Below are positions 52,009 to 60,198 of a stretch of 64,000 bases of DNA, in pieces. Origin of the DNA: Pannonibacter phragmitetus DSM 14782. GTDB lineage: Bacteria > Pseudomonadota > Alphaproteobacteria > Rhizobiales > Stappiaceae. The DNA lies in the NCBI RefSeq assembly GCF_000382365.1, contig NZ_KB908217.1:186001-250000 (forward strand), written 5' to 3'. A program made the position numbers and the translations under genes. Under the pieces are notes generated by a model. The model did no database searches. It was not told where the DNA came from and worked only from the letters and a program-made list of their open reading frames with translations. Numbering within the stretch: position 1 is the stretch's first letter; each line of letters starts with the position of its first letter.

Positions 52009-54988
52009 ATTCGGGGTTGGTGCGAGAGTAATTGACCTTCTCGGAAAACAGCAGGTCGCGGGGACGCCCACCGCCATATCCGAGTTGTTCAAGAACGCCC
52101 ACGATGCTTATGCTCGAAACGCCGAGGTGGATTTCTACCGGGTTCGCAATCTCCTCATTTTGCGTGACGACGGTGTCGGCATGTCACGAGAGGATTTCGA
52201 AACACGTTGGCTTACGGCTGCGACAGACAGCAAACGCAAGACCGGATACATCCAGCCTCCTGAAACTGATCCAGATCAGGATCCGCGTCCCGTCATGGGC
52301 GAAAAGGGTATCGGGCGTTTGGCAATTGCCGTTCTGGGGAAACAGGTCCTCGTTCTCACCCGGAAGAAAACCAAGGACAATTCAGCGCCCGTGATTGCGG
52401 CCTTGGTCCATTGGGACCTGTTCAATCTTCCAAACATTCACCTTGGAGATTTGGACATACCACTTCGCGAGTTGCCGCCGGGAAATCTTCCGGACCAATC
52501 GGTCGTTAATGAAATGATCGGGGAGGCAAAGGCGAACCTCGCGGAACTTCGATCGAAGACCGATGCCGCGCTAGTTGATGAAATCGAAGCGGATCTTTCC
52601 GCATTTGCCGTTGATCCTGCGAAGCTTGCGGACGCAATCGTGCGTGGTCCAGATCTACGAGGAGAAGGTCACGGCACCCATTTCTATATCGCGCCGACGA
52701 ACGAGACACTTGGGCTCGACATTGACGAGGGCGATGACGACAAGGCGACGCCAATGCAGAAGGCTTTGCTGGGGTTCTGCAATACGATGGCCCCAGGGCA
52801 CATTCCGCCGCCCATGAGAACCAGCTTTCGCGATCACAAGGGCGAGGGGCTCTGGGAAGATATCATCGGCGAGAACCAGTTCTTCTCACCTGAGGAATTC
52901 GAAAAAGCCGATCACCAGGTTTTCGGATCATTTGATGAATACGGACAGTTCTCAGGAACCGTCCAGATTTTTGGCAGTGATCCTAAAGCAATTAGGATTC
53001 ATTGGCCAAATGAGAGAGGGCAGATTACTCGTTGTGGCCCGTTCAAGATCTCTTTTGCATATGTTCAGGGAACTCGAAGAGAGACGAAACTGCCAAGTGA
53101 TCTTTGGCAGGATATGAGCGTTAAGCTTAATCGTATTGGTGGTCTCTATTTGTACAGGGATGGAATCCGGATCTTACCTTACGGCGATTCAGACTATGAT
53201 TTTCTCGAAATCGAACGTCGTCGGACCAAAAGTGCGGGCTACTATTTTTTCTCCTATCGGCGCTTGTTCGGGGTGATTGAAACGACACGCGCTGAAAACG
53301 AGAAGCTCGTCGAAAAGGCCGGTCGAGAAGGCTTTCAGGCAAATGCTGCCTACAAGGAATTCAAGCACATATTAGAGAATTTCTTTATTCAACTTGCCGC
53401 TGAGTTCTTCAGAGAAGGCGGTACGTCCAGCGACGAGTTCATCGCTATAAAGGAAGAAAATACAAGGAATTTTGAGATTCTTCGGAGGCGTGAACGACAA
53501 GTTTCGTCGCAACGCAGAAAACTTTCGGCCGATCTTGATGATTTTTTCTCGAAGTTCAATGAGAGAGCTTATGAGACTTCAGTTCAAGAGTTAATTGAAA
53601 GCTTCGACCATAGCCTCTCGGCCCTTTCTGCGAATGCCGCGGATGCTGATGCGTTGATAAAGTTGGAGCGGGATGCGGTCGAAGCGATTGATCGGCTACA
53701 GAAAGACTCGCGAGTTGTCCGTCCCCGAGGGGTCGGGCTCACCAAAGAGCAGTCCAGACATTGGGCAAGGTATGAAGTTGAGCGTCAACGTCTGGATAAT
53801 AACGTGTTCGCGCCTGCCATGGATCGGGTTCGCGCACTCGTTTCCAGCACGCTCGAACGTTTGGGCCTAGCTATTCATGCTCGCAAGATTGCGTACGAAG
53901 CAATAACTTCATTTACGAATGATAGCGAGCGGCGGGTGAGGCGTCTCTCCTCCGAAGTCCGGTCTGGTGCGGACGAGTTTCGAGAGCAGGCCGTTCAGCG
54001 AACCAAAGACAGCATCCGCACGGTGAAGGAGATCATCGAGGCTAAGCTGATTGAATTCGAGCGGACTGTCGGGTCCGACATGCCTCTGGACGAAGTCGCT
54101 CGTGTTCAGTTTGAAATTGAGCGGGAAATCCAATCCACGACCGAAAAGCAATCTGGAGTTCTTCAACGACTTGTCGACCAATTACGTCAATTGTCCGCTG
54201 AAGAGGATTGGGACACAAGTGAAATTCTGGCGGCTATGGAAACGGATCTTGAGGACCGGCGGGCGCGCGAGGAGGAAAATCTACAACTGGCGCAAATGGG
54301 CCAGGCAATTGGGATTGTGCACCACGAGTTCAATTCGGTGATCCGCTCCGTCCGGAGAAACGTTCGTCGCCTCGAGCCTTGGGCTGAGCGAAATGAGAAG
54401 TTGCGCAAGCTCTACAACGAGATCAGTGACAGCTACGCGCATCTGGACAGCTACCTTTCCTTGTTCGCGCCGCTGAGCAGACGGCTTTCTCAGACCAAAC
54501 GGGTAATCTCAGGAGGTGAGATCGCCAATTATCTTCAGGAACTCCTTGGCGATCGGATGCATCGTCACGAGATTGAGTTTGTCGCGACAGAAGCGTTCAA
54601 AGCCGCTGAAGTTGAAGCTTACGTCTCGACGCTGTATCCGGCATTCGTGAATATCGTCGATAATGCCTTGTTTTGGGTTACCCATGGCGAGCATGTCCGG
54701 ACGACCTCAAGTCCGTTAGGACGGGAGAAAAGAGTCTTTCTCGATTACTCAGATGGTGAGTTCGTTATTTCCGATACGGGGCCCGGTGTGTTGCCCGTTG
54801 ACGAATTGGCGATCTTCGAAACCGGCTTTTCCCGAAAGCCCAAGGGAAGCGGCCTAGGTTTGAGCATCACACGGGAACTCCTCGACCGCCAAGGGTACCA
54901 TCTTTCGCTCGATTCCTATCGGGAAGGCCAGGGAGCAACTTTCCGTATCCGCTTGCCCGAAAATGCATTTTGGGATGATGAGAAATGA
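52001..54988 (+). CDS. Double-GHKL protein: MORC/Hsp90-type ATPase fused to a histidine-kinase core
   Basis: 995 residues. The N-terminal domain carries GHKL ATPase motifs: E28-x3-N32-x2-D35 in ISELFKNAHDAY, DDGVGM (D57, G58, G60) and GEKGIGRLA (G100-G105), as in MutL/MORC/Hsp90-type proteins. A long helical middle (about 430-760) follows. The C-terminus is a second GHKL unit of histidine-kinase type: H-box GIVHHEFN (His775 the likely phospho-acceptor), N-box NIVDNALFW (N884/N888), SDTGPGV and KGSGLGLSI. No membrane segment. It overlaps the methyltransferase gene by eight bases and the receiver gene by ATGA. Likely role: ATP-driven sensing of DNA and signalling in a modification/defence locus (inference). 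Confidence 0.85.
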   Translation: MAKFGVGARVIDLLGKQQVAGTPTAISELFKNAHDAYARNAEVDFYRVRNLLILRDDGVGMSREDFETRWLTAATDSKRKTGYIQPPETDPDQDPRPVMGEKGIGRLAIAVLGKQVLVLTRKKTKDNSAPVIAALVHWDLFNLPNIHLGDLDIPLRELPPGNLPDQSVVNEMIGEAKANLAELRSKTDAALVDEIEADLSAFAVDPAKLADAIVRGPDLRGEGHGTHFYIAPTNETLGLDIDEGDDDKATPMQKALLGFCNTMAPGHIPPPMRTSFRDHKGEGLWEDIIGENQFFSPEEFEKADHQVFGSFDEYGQFSGTVQIFGSDPKAIRIHWPNERGQITRCGPFKISFAYVQGTRRETKLPSDLWQDMSVKLNRIGGLYLYRDGIRILPYGDSDYDFLEIERRRTKSAGYYFFSYRRLFGVIETTRAENEKLVEKAGREGFQANAAYKEFKHILENFFIQLAAEFFREGGTSSDEFIAIKEENTRNFEILRRRERQVSSQRRKLSADLDDFFSKFNERAYETSVQELIESFDHSLSALSANAADADALIKLERDAVEAIDRLQKDSRVVRPRGVGLTKEQSRHWARYEVERQRLDNNVFAPAMDRVRALVSSTLERLGLAIHARKIAYEAITSFTNDSERRVRRLSSEVRSGADEFREQAVQRTKDSIRTVKEIIEAKLIEFERTVGSDMPLDEVARVQFEIEREIQSTTEKQSGVLQRLVDQLRQLSAEEDWDTSEILAAMETDLEDRRAREEENLQLAQMGQAIGIVHHEFNSVIRSVRRNVRRLEPWAERNEKLRKLYNEISDSYAHLDSYLSLFAPLSRRLSQTKRVISGGEIANYLQELLGDRMHRHEIEFVATEAFKAAEVEAYVSTLYPAFVNIVDNALFWVTHGEHVRTTSSPLGREKRVFLDYSDGEFVISDTGPGVLPVDELAIFETGFSRKPKGSGLGLSITRELLDRQGYHLSLDSYREGQGATFRIRLPENAFWDDEK

Positions 54989-56931
54989 CGTTTCAGGAAC
55001 AGTGCCGAGAAGCGGCTCGTAAATTTTTACAGACGGTCGTGCTTGTTGATGACCAAGCTGACTACTCTGGCGAGGCAGAAAAAGCAGACAATAATTTCTC
55101 TTCTAAACAAGCGCGCGGCGATGTTTCTGAGACAAATTCGGCGATTGATGCGGCCGCAGTGAAGGCCGTTGAAACCGAAGAGGATGCAGATAACGCCAAA
55201 GCAGCAGGAGAAACTGCCGTTTCCGTCGTAGAAGACACTGCCGCCTATGAAGTTGAAAATGACATTTCGGAGCCGGACGAGTTCGATTCTGTACAGGAGC
55301 GTGACGTAAGGGAAGCTGTCGGGCTTCGCCCAAAAGAGGATTTGGATGCGGGCGCTATAACCAGAGGATTTGCGGAAAGTGGGTTGATTTGCTCAATCCT
55401 AAAACCATCAGCATCTGAGCCAATCGAAGACGAGGTTTCGAAGGTCGCTCCCAAAAGTGACGTGATCGTTCTCGACTGGGAAATGGGTGGCGGAGACAGT
55501 GGCGACACCACGATCAAAATCATCCAGAAGGTTTTCGATTGCGATAAGAAATCTGGAGAGCGGCTTCGGCTCATAGCTATCTACACAGGTATCCGCGACC
55601 TACACTCGATTTCTGAGAGGCTTGATAAGGAATTTGCCGAGTTGCAGATCGGCGCACAAAGTCTTGAGCTCCACAATCAAGCAGGAACCATCAAGGTCGT
55701 CGTCTTAGGCAAAGGGTTGGCCGCTGATCATGAAAAAGGCCAGGAAAGACATTGTGTGGAGGAAGACGGCCTAGCCGAGCGCCTTGTAGAAGAGTTCGCT
55801 CATTTCTCCGGAGGGCTTCTTCGCAATGCGACGCTTGCGTCTATGGGGCATCTCCGAAGCAATACTCATCGGCTTTTGGCGCGCTTCAACAATCGCCTTG
55901 ATGGTCCTTTGGTAACTCACTACGCACTATTGGGTTCGCCAGAGGATGCGCAACAATACGTTGCTGATCTGATCCTCCAAGAGATCGAAGCACAGATACC
56001 GCTCAGCCGAGTATCCCGCACTTTTGCCGGGTACGAGAGTGTCAAGGCGCTCATGGACGAGAAATTCAGCGAAGAGTTGGAACCACAAATCATTATTGAC
56101 AAGAAAGGGGACAAGACATTTCCGATCACGACTGCCAACGCAAAGTCTCTGGCGGAAGTCGGCGCTAAGGCCCTCAAGGATCGTCACGAAGATATCGCGA
56201 AAGCTCGCCTGGAGGGGGAAGATTTTGAAACGCTAGCTGACGAGGCAAAGGCTGAGAAAATCAAAACGGAAAAGGAACGGGTCGCCAGAGATCTGAATGG
56301 TGAAGGCTTGGCTGAGCGTCTGTATTGCCTGTTCGGGGATGAATATTCCGACGGTGTGAAGAACCATGAGGAATTTTCCATCGCGTCCGGGATCAAACGG
56401 TCAAACAATCATCTGGACGGATTTGAACAAGAGAACCTCCCTTCGGTGAAACTTGGGACAATCATTCACGATGGGGGGCATTACTATGTTTGCTTGACGC
56501 CCGTTTGTGACAGCGTCCGGAGAAAAGATCCTGCGAATTTTCTGTTCGGGCGACTTTTCGAAGACAAGAAGAAGTTCAATGTCGTTCTCGATGACAAGGG
56601 GACGAGAAAACGACTCTTCTTAAATCGTAAGGATGCATATCTCAAGACGTTCGAATTGCGTCCATCAGCAGACGGCACTGTCAGAGCTGAGATGAAAGAT
56701 GGGGATGCCTTTGTCACGTTGGCCTCGGTTGGAAAAGCCGCACCTGCTGAGAAAGGTGAAGACAAACAGCAAGTGGCCGCCGCTGCTGAAGTGGAAACCG
56801 TTAGGTGGGTGGCAGAAATGAAACCCATGCAGGCTCAGCGGCTTGTTGGCGCGGTAACCTCCAATCTCTCAAGGATTGGCCTGGACGAGTTTGAATGGCT
56901 CCGGATGCTTGCTGATAATTGGTCCGGTTAA
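54985..56931 (+). CDS. Response-regulator-like protein with a split receiver domain
   Basis: 648 residues. The receiver elements are present but separated: the acidic pair in TVVLVDDQAD (Asp22, Asp23), the phospho-acceptor in SDVIVLDWEMGGGD (Asp164) and the Thr strand LIAIYTG. An acidic, Ala/Glu-rich insert of about 100 residues lies between the first and third strands. The remaining 420 residues are helical with no DNA-binding or enzyme motif that I recognise. It starts at an ATGA overlap with the double-GHKL gene, so it is almost certainly the phosphorelay partner of that kinase core. Confidence 0.75.
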   Translation: MTFQEQCREAARKFLQTVVLVDDQADYSGEAEKADNNFSSKQARGDVSETNSAIDAAAVKAVETEEDADNAKAAGETAVSVVEDTAAYEVENDISEPDEFDSVQERDVREAVGLRPKEDLDAGAITRGFAESGLICSILKPSASEPIEDEVSKVAPKSDVIVLDWEMGGGDSGDTTIKIIQKVFDCDKKSGERLRLIAIYTGIRDLHSISERLDKEFAELQIGAQSLELHNQAGTIKVVVLGKGLAADHEKGQERHCVEEDGLAERLVEEFAHFSGGLLRNATLASMGHLRSNTHRLLARFNNRLDGPLVTHYALLGSPEDAQQYVADLILQEIEAQIPLSRVSRTFAGYESVKALMDEKFSEELEPQIIIDKKGDKTFPITTANAKSLAEVGAKALKDRHEDIAKARLEGEDFETLADEAKAEKIKTEKERVARDLNGEGLAERLYCLFGDEYSDGVKNHEEFSIASGIKRSNNHLDGFEQENLPSVKLGTIIHDGGHYYVCLTPVCDSVRRKDPANFLFGRLFEDKKKFNVVLDDKGTRKRLFLNRKDAYLKTFELRPSADGTVRAEMKDGDAFVTLASVGKAAPAEKGEDKQQVAAAAEVETVRWVAEMKPMQAQRLVGAVTSNLSRIGLDEFEWLRMLADNWSG

Positions 56932-56956
56932 ACCACTTCAGGCTTGAGCATCTTTT

Positions 56957-57343
56957 TCAGGGGCATTTCGATTTCGAAGGGGGGGGCGTTTCGCATTCCC
57001 ATATCACTTGGACCCGCCAGCCCAAGGTTTCCAGTTCTTTCTAGACTCGTTTGTCGCGGTCAATGTTAGCGTTGAACTTGGCTTCCCATAAGTCCGTTCT
57101 TGTTGCCGGGATGTCGCATTTTTTGCACCCGCGGTGCCGATGCCAAAAGCATCCATGAACGAACAGCGCCACGTGATATTTGGGGAAGACGAGATCCAGA
57201 CGGCCGATAAGATCTTTTCTGTGTAGGCGGAACCTGTATCCCATCGCATGGGCCGCCCTATGGACGATGAGTTCAGGTTTCGTGTTCTTCCCGCCGATCT
57301 TTGCCATCAACGCGCTTCGCGTTTCAGGCAAATATAGATCCAT
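56957..57343 (-). pseudogene. vsr: Very-short-patch-repair endonuclease (vsr) with in-frame amber codon
   Basis: The frame MDLYLPETRSALMAKIGGKNTKPEL through GRLDLVFPKYHVALFVHGCFWHRH, CKKCDIPATRTDLWEAKFNANIDRDKRV is a typical Vsr with its Asp/His metal site and Cys zinc ligands. Directly after DKRV comes TAG (plus-strand 57041-57043), then the same frame continues KELETLGWRVQVIWECE, the expected Vsr C-terminus, to TGA at 56957-56959. Thus one nonsense codon removes the last strand and helix. It is convergent with the methyltransferase operon. Vsr normally repairs T:G mismatches left by deaminated m5C, matching the methyltransferase. Suppression or a sequencing error is possible. Confidence 0.85.
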
Positions 57344-57456
57344 CGTACCGTCAAGAGATGCTACCGGTCTGAAACGGCATACCGACTCCAGCCCGAAAAA
57401 TGCAGGGCAATAACTGTCCCAGAACACCATGCCAAGCTCGTGGAAGGCATCCTATG

Positions 57457-57479
57457 AAAAACCCCCGCCTGAGCGGGGG
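57457..57479 (-). terminator. Rho-independent terminator (minus strand)
   Basis: CCCCCGC-CTGA-GCGGGGG with a TTTTT run on the minus strand. It lies upstream of vsr and may shield vsr and the defence operon from antisense read-through out of the rep/mob block. Confidence 0.7.
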
Positions 57480-57709
57480 GCTTCCGTTTGGCACGGTCAT
57501 CGGCGTCCCCGCCTGTACCGTAAAAAAATTATGCCGCGCCGGCGATGGAAGAACAAGCCCCTTCCGGTTGGCATTAAATATCCCGGGGACCGGGGCAGAG
57601 CCCCGGCGGACCGCAGGTCCGAGAGCTGAGCTGGCTGTTGCTTTCATTTTATCCGTACCGTGCGGTACGCATTGACGGCCGGACTGCCGACAAGCAGCGT
57701 ATAAAGATA

Positions 57710-57746
57710 GCCCCCGGTCAACGCGGCTGGAACCGCTCGCGGGGGC
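57710..57746. other. Candidate rolling-circle origin (nested hairpin)
   Basis: GCCCCCG (57710-57716) pairs with CGGGGGC (57740-57746), and inside them GCGG pairs with CCGC. The hairpin lies about 70 bp before the rep gene, where a double-strand origin of a rolling-circle replicon could be. The nick site is not identified. Confidence 0.35.
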
Positions 57747-57786
57747 ATCATTGGACGGATTTTATGATCGCATCACGGATCTATTC

Positions 57787-57809
57787 CGTCAACCAGATTC
57801 TGGTTGACG
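57787..57809. promoter_or_regulatory. 23-bp perfect palindrome directly before rep
   Basis: CGTCAACCAGA-T-TCTGGTTGACG, 11-bp arms around one base, ending one base before the apparent TTG start of the rep gene. Candidate operator for copy control, or a Rep binding site. Confidence 0.55.
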
Positions 57810-57810
57810 A

Positions 57811-59571
57811 TTGAGCGGGCGGCTCGGCATAGCACCGAGCCAACCGACGCCCCATCAGATCCAAAAAACTTCTTTGTTTTTTGCAATAAACAAAAAACAA
57901 GAAACTGCCGACTTTCAAAAAATCTTCGACGCCGCCGCCGCGCCGCAACTCGCTGCGGATCATGTCCGCGCGCTCGCCGCAGGCGCCCCGGCCGCAGGCC
58001 GTGGGCTGCTTGGGAATGGAGGAGCTACGTTTCCGCAGAGCGGAAGACCCGCGACAGCGGCCAACGCGTCAGAGAACAAAACATCAAAAAAACAAAGAGA
58101 TTTTTCTTCAGCCCCAGGGCGTTGGGGGCTATTGCACAAAATCCAAAAGCTGTGCGCTCCTGCGGACATCCTTGGTCGCGGACCGTCGGTCTGCGGTTGC
58201 GGCGTCCCGGCCGACGGACCGGCAGCGACTGGCAGCGTCAGTATACATAAGCGGCCGCTGGCCGACGGCCGCACTCAAGCCAGCGCGTCCGGCTTGTACC
58301 GCTGTCAATCGCCGTGGCTCTGTCCGGTCTGCGCCCCGCGGAAAGCGCTTGAGCGGCAGGAAAAGATCGCGCGGGCCGTCGCGGCCGCGCAAGACAAGGG
58401 GATGCTCGTTGTAGCAATTGCGCTCACAGCGCATCACACCGCTCACGATTCTCTCAGTGATGTGAAGACCCTTATCGACGGAGCCTCACACTCTGCGCGC
58501 GGCGGGCGGGAGTGGAAAGACATTCAGCGAGATCACGGTATTCAGGGCGTGATCGTCGGGAAGGAATCGACAATTTCGCGACGTCACGGCTGGCATTACC
58601 ATCAACATCTACTCGTCATCGTCGATCCGCCGGAAGCAGTTGTTGATGCTGTTGTGCAGTCGGACGGAGACGAGAACGCAGCGCTTTGGAAAGTCGCTCA
58701 CGACGCCGGGCAAGCGGTTGCAGACCGTTACGCCGCCGCGATCCGAAATGCAGGCGGCTGGCTCTCGAAAGAGCACGGTACGAAGATCCGTGTGTGCGAC
58801 AATCCGACGATTGCCGGCGAATATGCGGCGAAGGGGTCTGCCGCGTGGGAAACGGCTGGCGGTCCGACAAAAGCAAAGACTCGCAACGACGCTGGGCAGA
58901 GCTTGACGCCGTGGGATCTTGCAGAGCTTGCCTATGCGGGCGACCCGTGGGCGAAGCAAAAATGGGCGGAGTATGTGGAGGAAATGCCCGGCACAGTGTC
59001 GTGCCGGGTGTCGTGGCAGCTCGCGAAAAAGCTCGGTATCGAGCCCGAACCTGATACCGAAGGCGGCGGCGAGGAGGTGACGGCGGAAGCCGATTATGTC
59101 GTCGGATACGTCGAGGTGCCGACGTGGAAAAAATGGCTGCATCGTAATCTTGTCTCTACATTTCTACAGCGCGTCGAGCTTTACGACGCAGCGGATTTTG
59201 ATCGAGCTGTCTTCGAAACAAGTGCAGACGCCGATCGTATTGACACCTGGCGCGCGCGCCGGGCGGAGGAGGCCCGCTACGCACGCGAGACGGCACGGAC
59301 TGCACAAGAAGCGGCTGACGCCGAACTGGCGGTGAAATCCCGCTCGCTCTGGGCGTATCGGATCGCTCGCGAACTCGCGGATTCCGGCTCCGGCGGGCGA
59401 CGTCAGATCGCTGAAGCGATTTCTCGACTTCCAGACTACGCCGTGCCGCCCGATCCCGAAGATGTCGTTGCCGCGCTCGCGAAAATCAGCCGATTGCTCG
59501 ATCCGGCGAACGACGATCCGCAGCCGCTGGGCAAATTTGACAATGCTGCTAGACACGCAGTCGTGCGGTAA
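57811..59571 (+). CDS. Rolling-circle replication initiator (HUH Rep)
   Basis: Up to 586 residues; the true start is unclear (TTG 57811 has no clear ribosome site). The central region matches Rep_1-type initiators: VCGCGV, LYRCQSPWLCPVCAPRKALERQ (Cys-rich zinc-like element), the metal-binding HUH-like motif GWHYHQHLLVIVD (His262, His264, His266 in this numbering) and the catalytic Tyr338 in GEYAAKGSAAW. The C-terminal part is Ala/Arg/Glu-rich and helical. Such proteins nick the leading-strand origin. In an integrative element they allow replication after excision. Confidence 0.82.
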   Translation: MSGRLGIAPSQPTPHQIQKTSLFFAINKKQETADFQKIFDAAAAPQLAADHVRALAAGAPAAGRGLLGNGGATFPQSGRPATAANASENKTSKKQRDFSSAPGRWGLLHKIQKLCAPADILGRGPSVCGCGVPADGPAATGSVSIHKRPLADGRTQASASGLYRCQSPWLCPVCAPRKALERQEKIARAVAAAQDKGMLVVAIALTAHHTAHDSLSDVKTLIDGASHSARGGREWKDIQRDHGIQGVIVGKESTISRRHGWHYHQHLLVIVDPPEAVVDAVVQSDGDENAALWKVAHDAGQAVADRYAAAIRNAGGWLSKEHGTKIRVCDNPTIAGEYAAKGSAAWETAGGPTKAKTRNDAGQSLTPWDLAELAYAGDPWAKQKWAEYVEEMPGTVSCRVSWQLAKKLGIEPEPDTEGGGEEVTAEADYVVGYVEVPTWKKWLHRNLVSTFLQRVELYDAADFDRAVFETSADADRIDTWRARRAEEARYARETARTAQEAADAELAVKSRSLWAYRIARELADSGSGGRRQIAEAISRLPDYAVPPDPEDVVAALAKISRLLDPANDDPQPLGKFDNAARHAVVR

Positions 59572-59671
59572 ACCGCCGATCATCTGTCATCAGAAAATCA
59601 CCGGCGAAATCCCTGATTTTTGCCCTTTTCAGGCTCCCGCGGCATGATTTTTGGGGAAGCCAGGCGCGGGC

Positions 59672-59725
59672 GGCAACTCCGTTGCCCCCCCGATCTGGCA
59701 AGGGGGAGGGCTTCGCCCTGCCCCC
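59672..59725. other. Candidate origin of transfer (two adjacent hairpins)
   Basis: GGCAAC-TCC-GTTGCC (59672-59686) and GGGGGAGGGC-TTC-GCCCTGCCCCC (59702-59725, one unpaired base) lie in the 200-bp gap before the mobC-like gene, the usual place for an oriT. The nick site is not recognised. Confidence 0.4.
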
Positions 59726-59772
59726 GTTGACCCCCACCTGCGCCGTGACGGGCGCTGAAAAAAGGAGACGCC

Positions 59773-60198
59773 GTGACCGAGCCCGACGACACATCCGCCG
59801 AGACTGCCGCTCCCCGTCACCGTCGGTCTGAGACCCGACAGCGGACGGCCTCTGTCTCCACTCGTCTCCTGCCCGCCGAGCGCGCCGCGATCGAGCGTGC
59901 CGCCGAGGCGGACGGCGCCGCCTTGGCGACGTGGGCGCGTGAAGCGCTTCTCCACGTTGCCGGAGCCCCCGTTCCGCCTCGGCGCGCAACGCGCACCGAT
60001 CTCGCCCGCGCGGTTGGTCGATGGACCGGACAGGCCGGGCAACTCGGGAACAACCTGAATCAGCTTGCCCGTCATGCGAACTCCGGCGGCCGCGTTGACC
60101 CGGATGCACTCGACCGTCTCGCGGCCGAGGTTCGATCCCTTCATACCGCCGTTACTTCGTATGAAAGCGACGGAGGCGGTGAAGCGAGCTCGGCATGA
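59773..60198 (+). CDS. MobC-like relaxosome accessory protein
   Basis: 141 residues. RQRTASVSTRLLPAERAAIERAAEADGAALATWAREALLHVAG is a ribbon-helix-helix-like start, and WTGQAGQLGNNLNQLARHANSGGRVDPDALDRLAAEVRSLHTAV is the hallmark C-terminal segment of MobC/MobS proteins, which bind oriT and assist the relaxase. The stop overlaps the relaxase start (ATGA). AAAGGAG precedes the start. Confidence 0.88.
   Translation: MTEPDDTSAETAAPRHRRSETRQRTASVSTRLLPAERAAIERAAEADGAALATWAREALLHVAGAPVPPRRATRTDLARAVGRWTGQAGQLGNNLNQLARHANSGGRVDPDALDRLAAEVRSLHTAVTSYESDGGGEASSA

Larger units (their letters stand above)
57344..57810. other. Non-coding junction between defence genes and rep/mob block
   Basis: 467 bp with no supported gene. 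It contains a minus-strand terminator (57457-57479), a G+C-rich stretch with nested palindromes, a short perfect dyad CGTACCG-TG-CGGTACG (57654-57669), a candidate double-strand origin (57710-57746) and a 23-bp palindrome (57787-57809). Confidence 0.5.

Noticed and set aside
57351-57647. 98-codon minus-strand frame between vsr and rep
   Set aside because: It crosses the terminator hairpin, has no family pattern or ribosome site and overlaps the vsr start.
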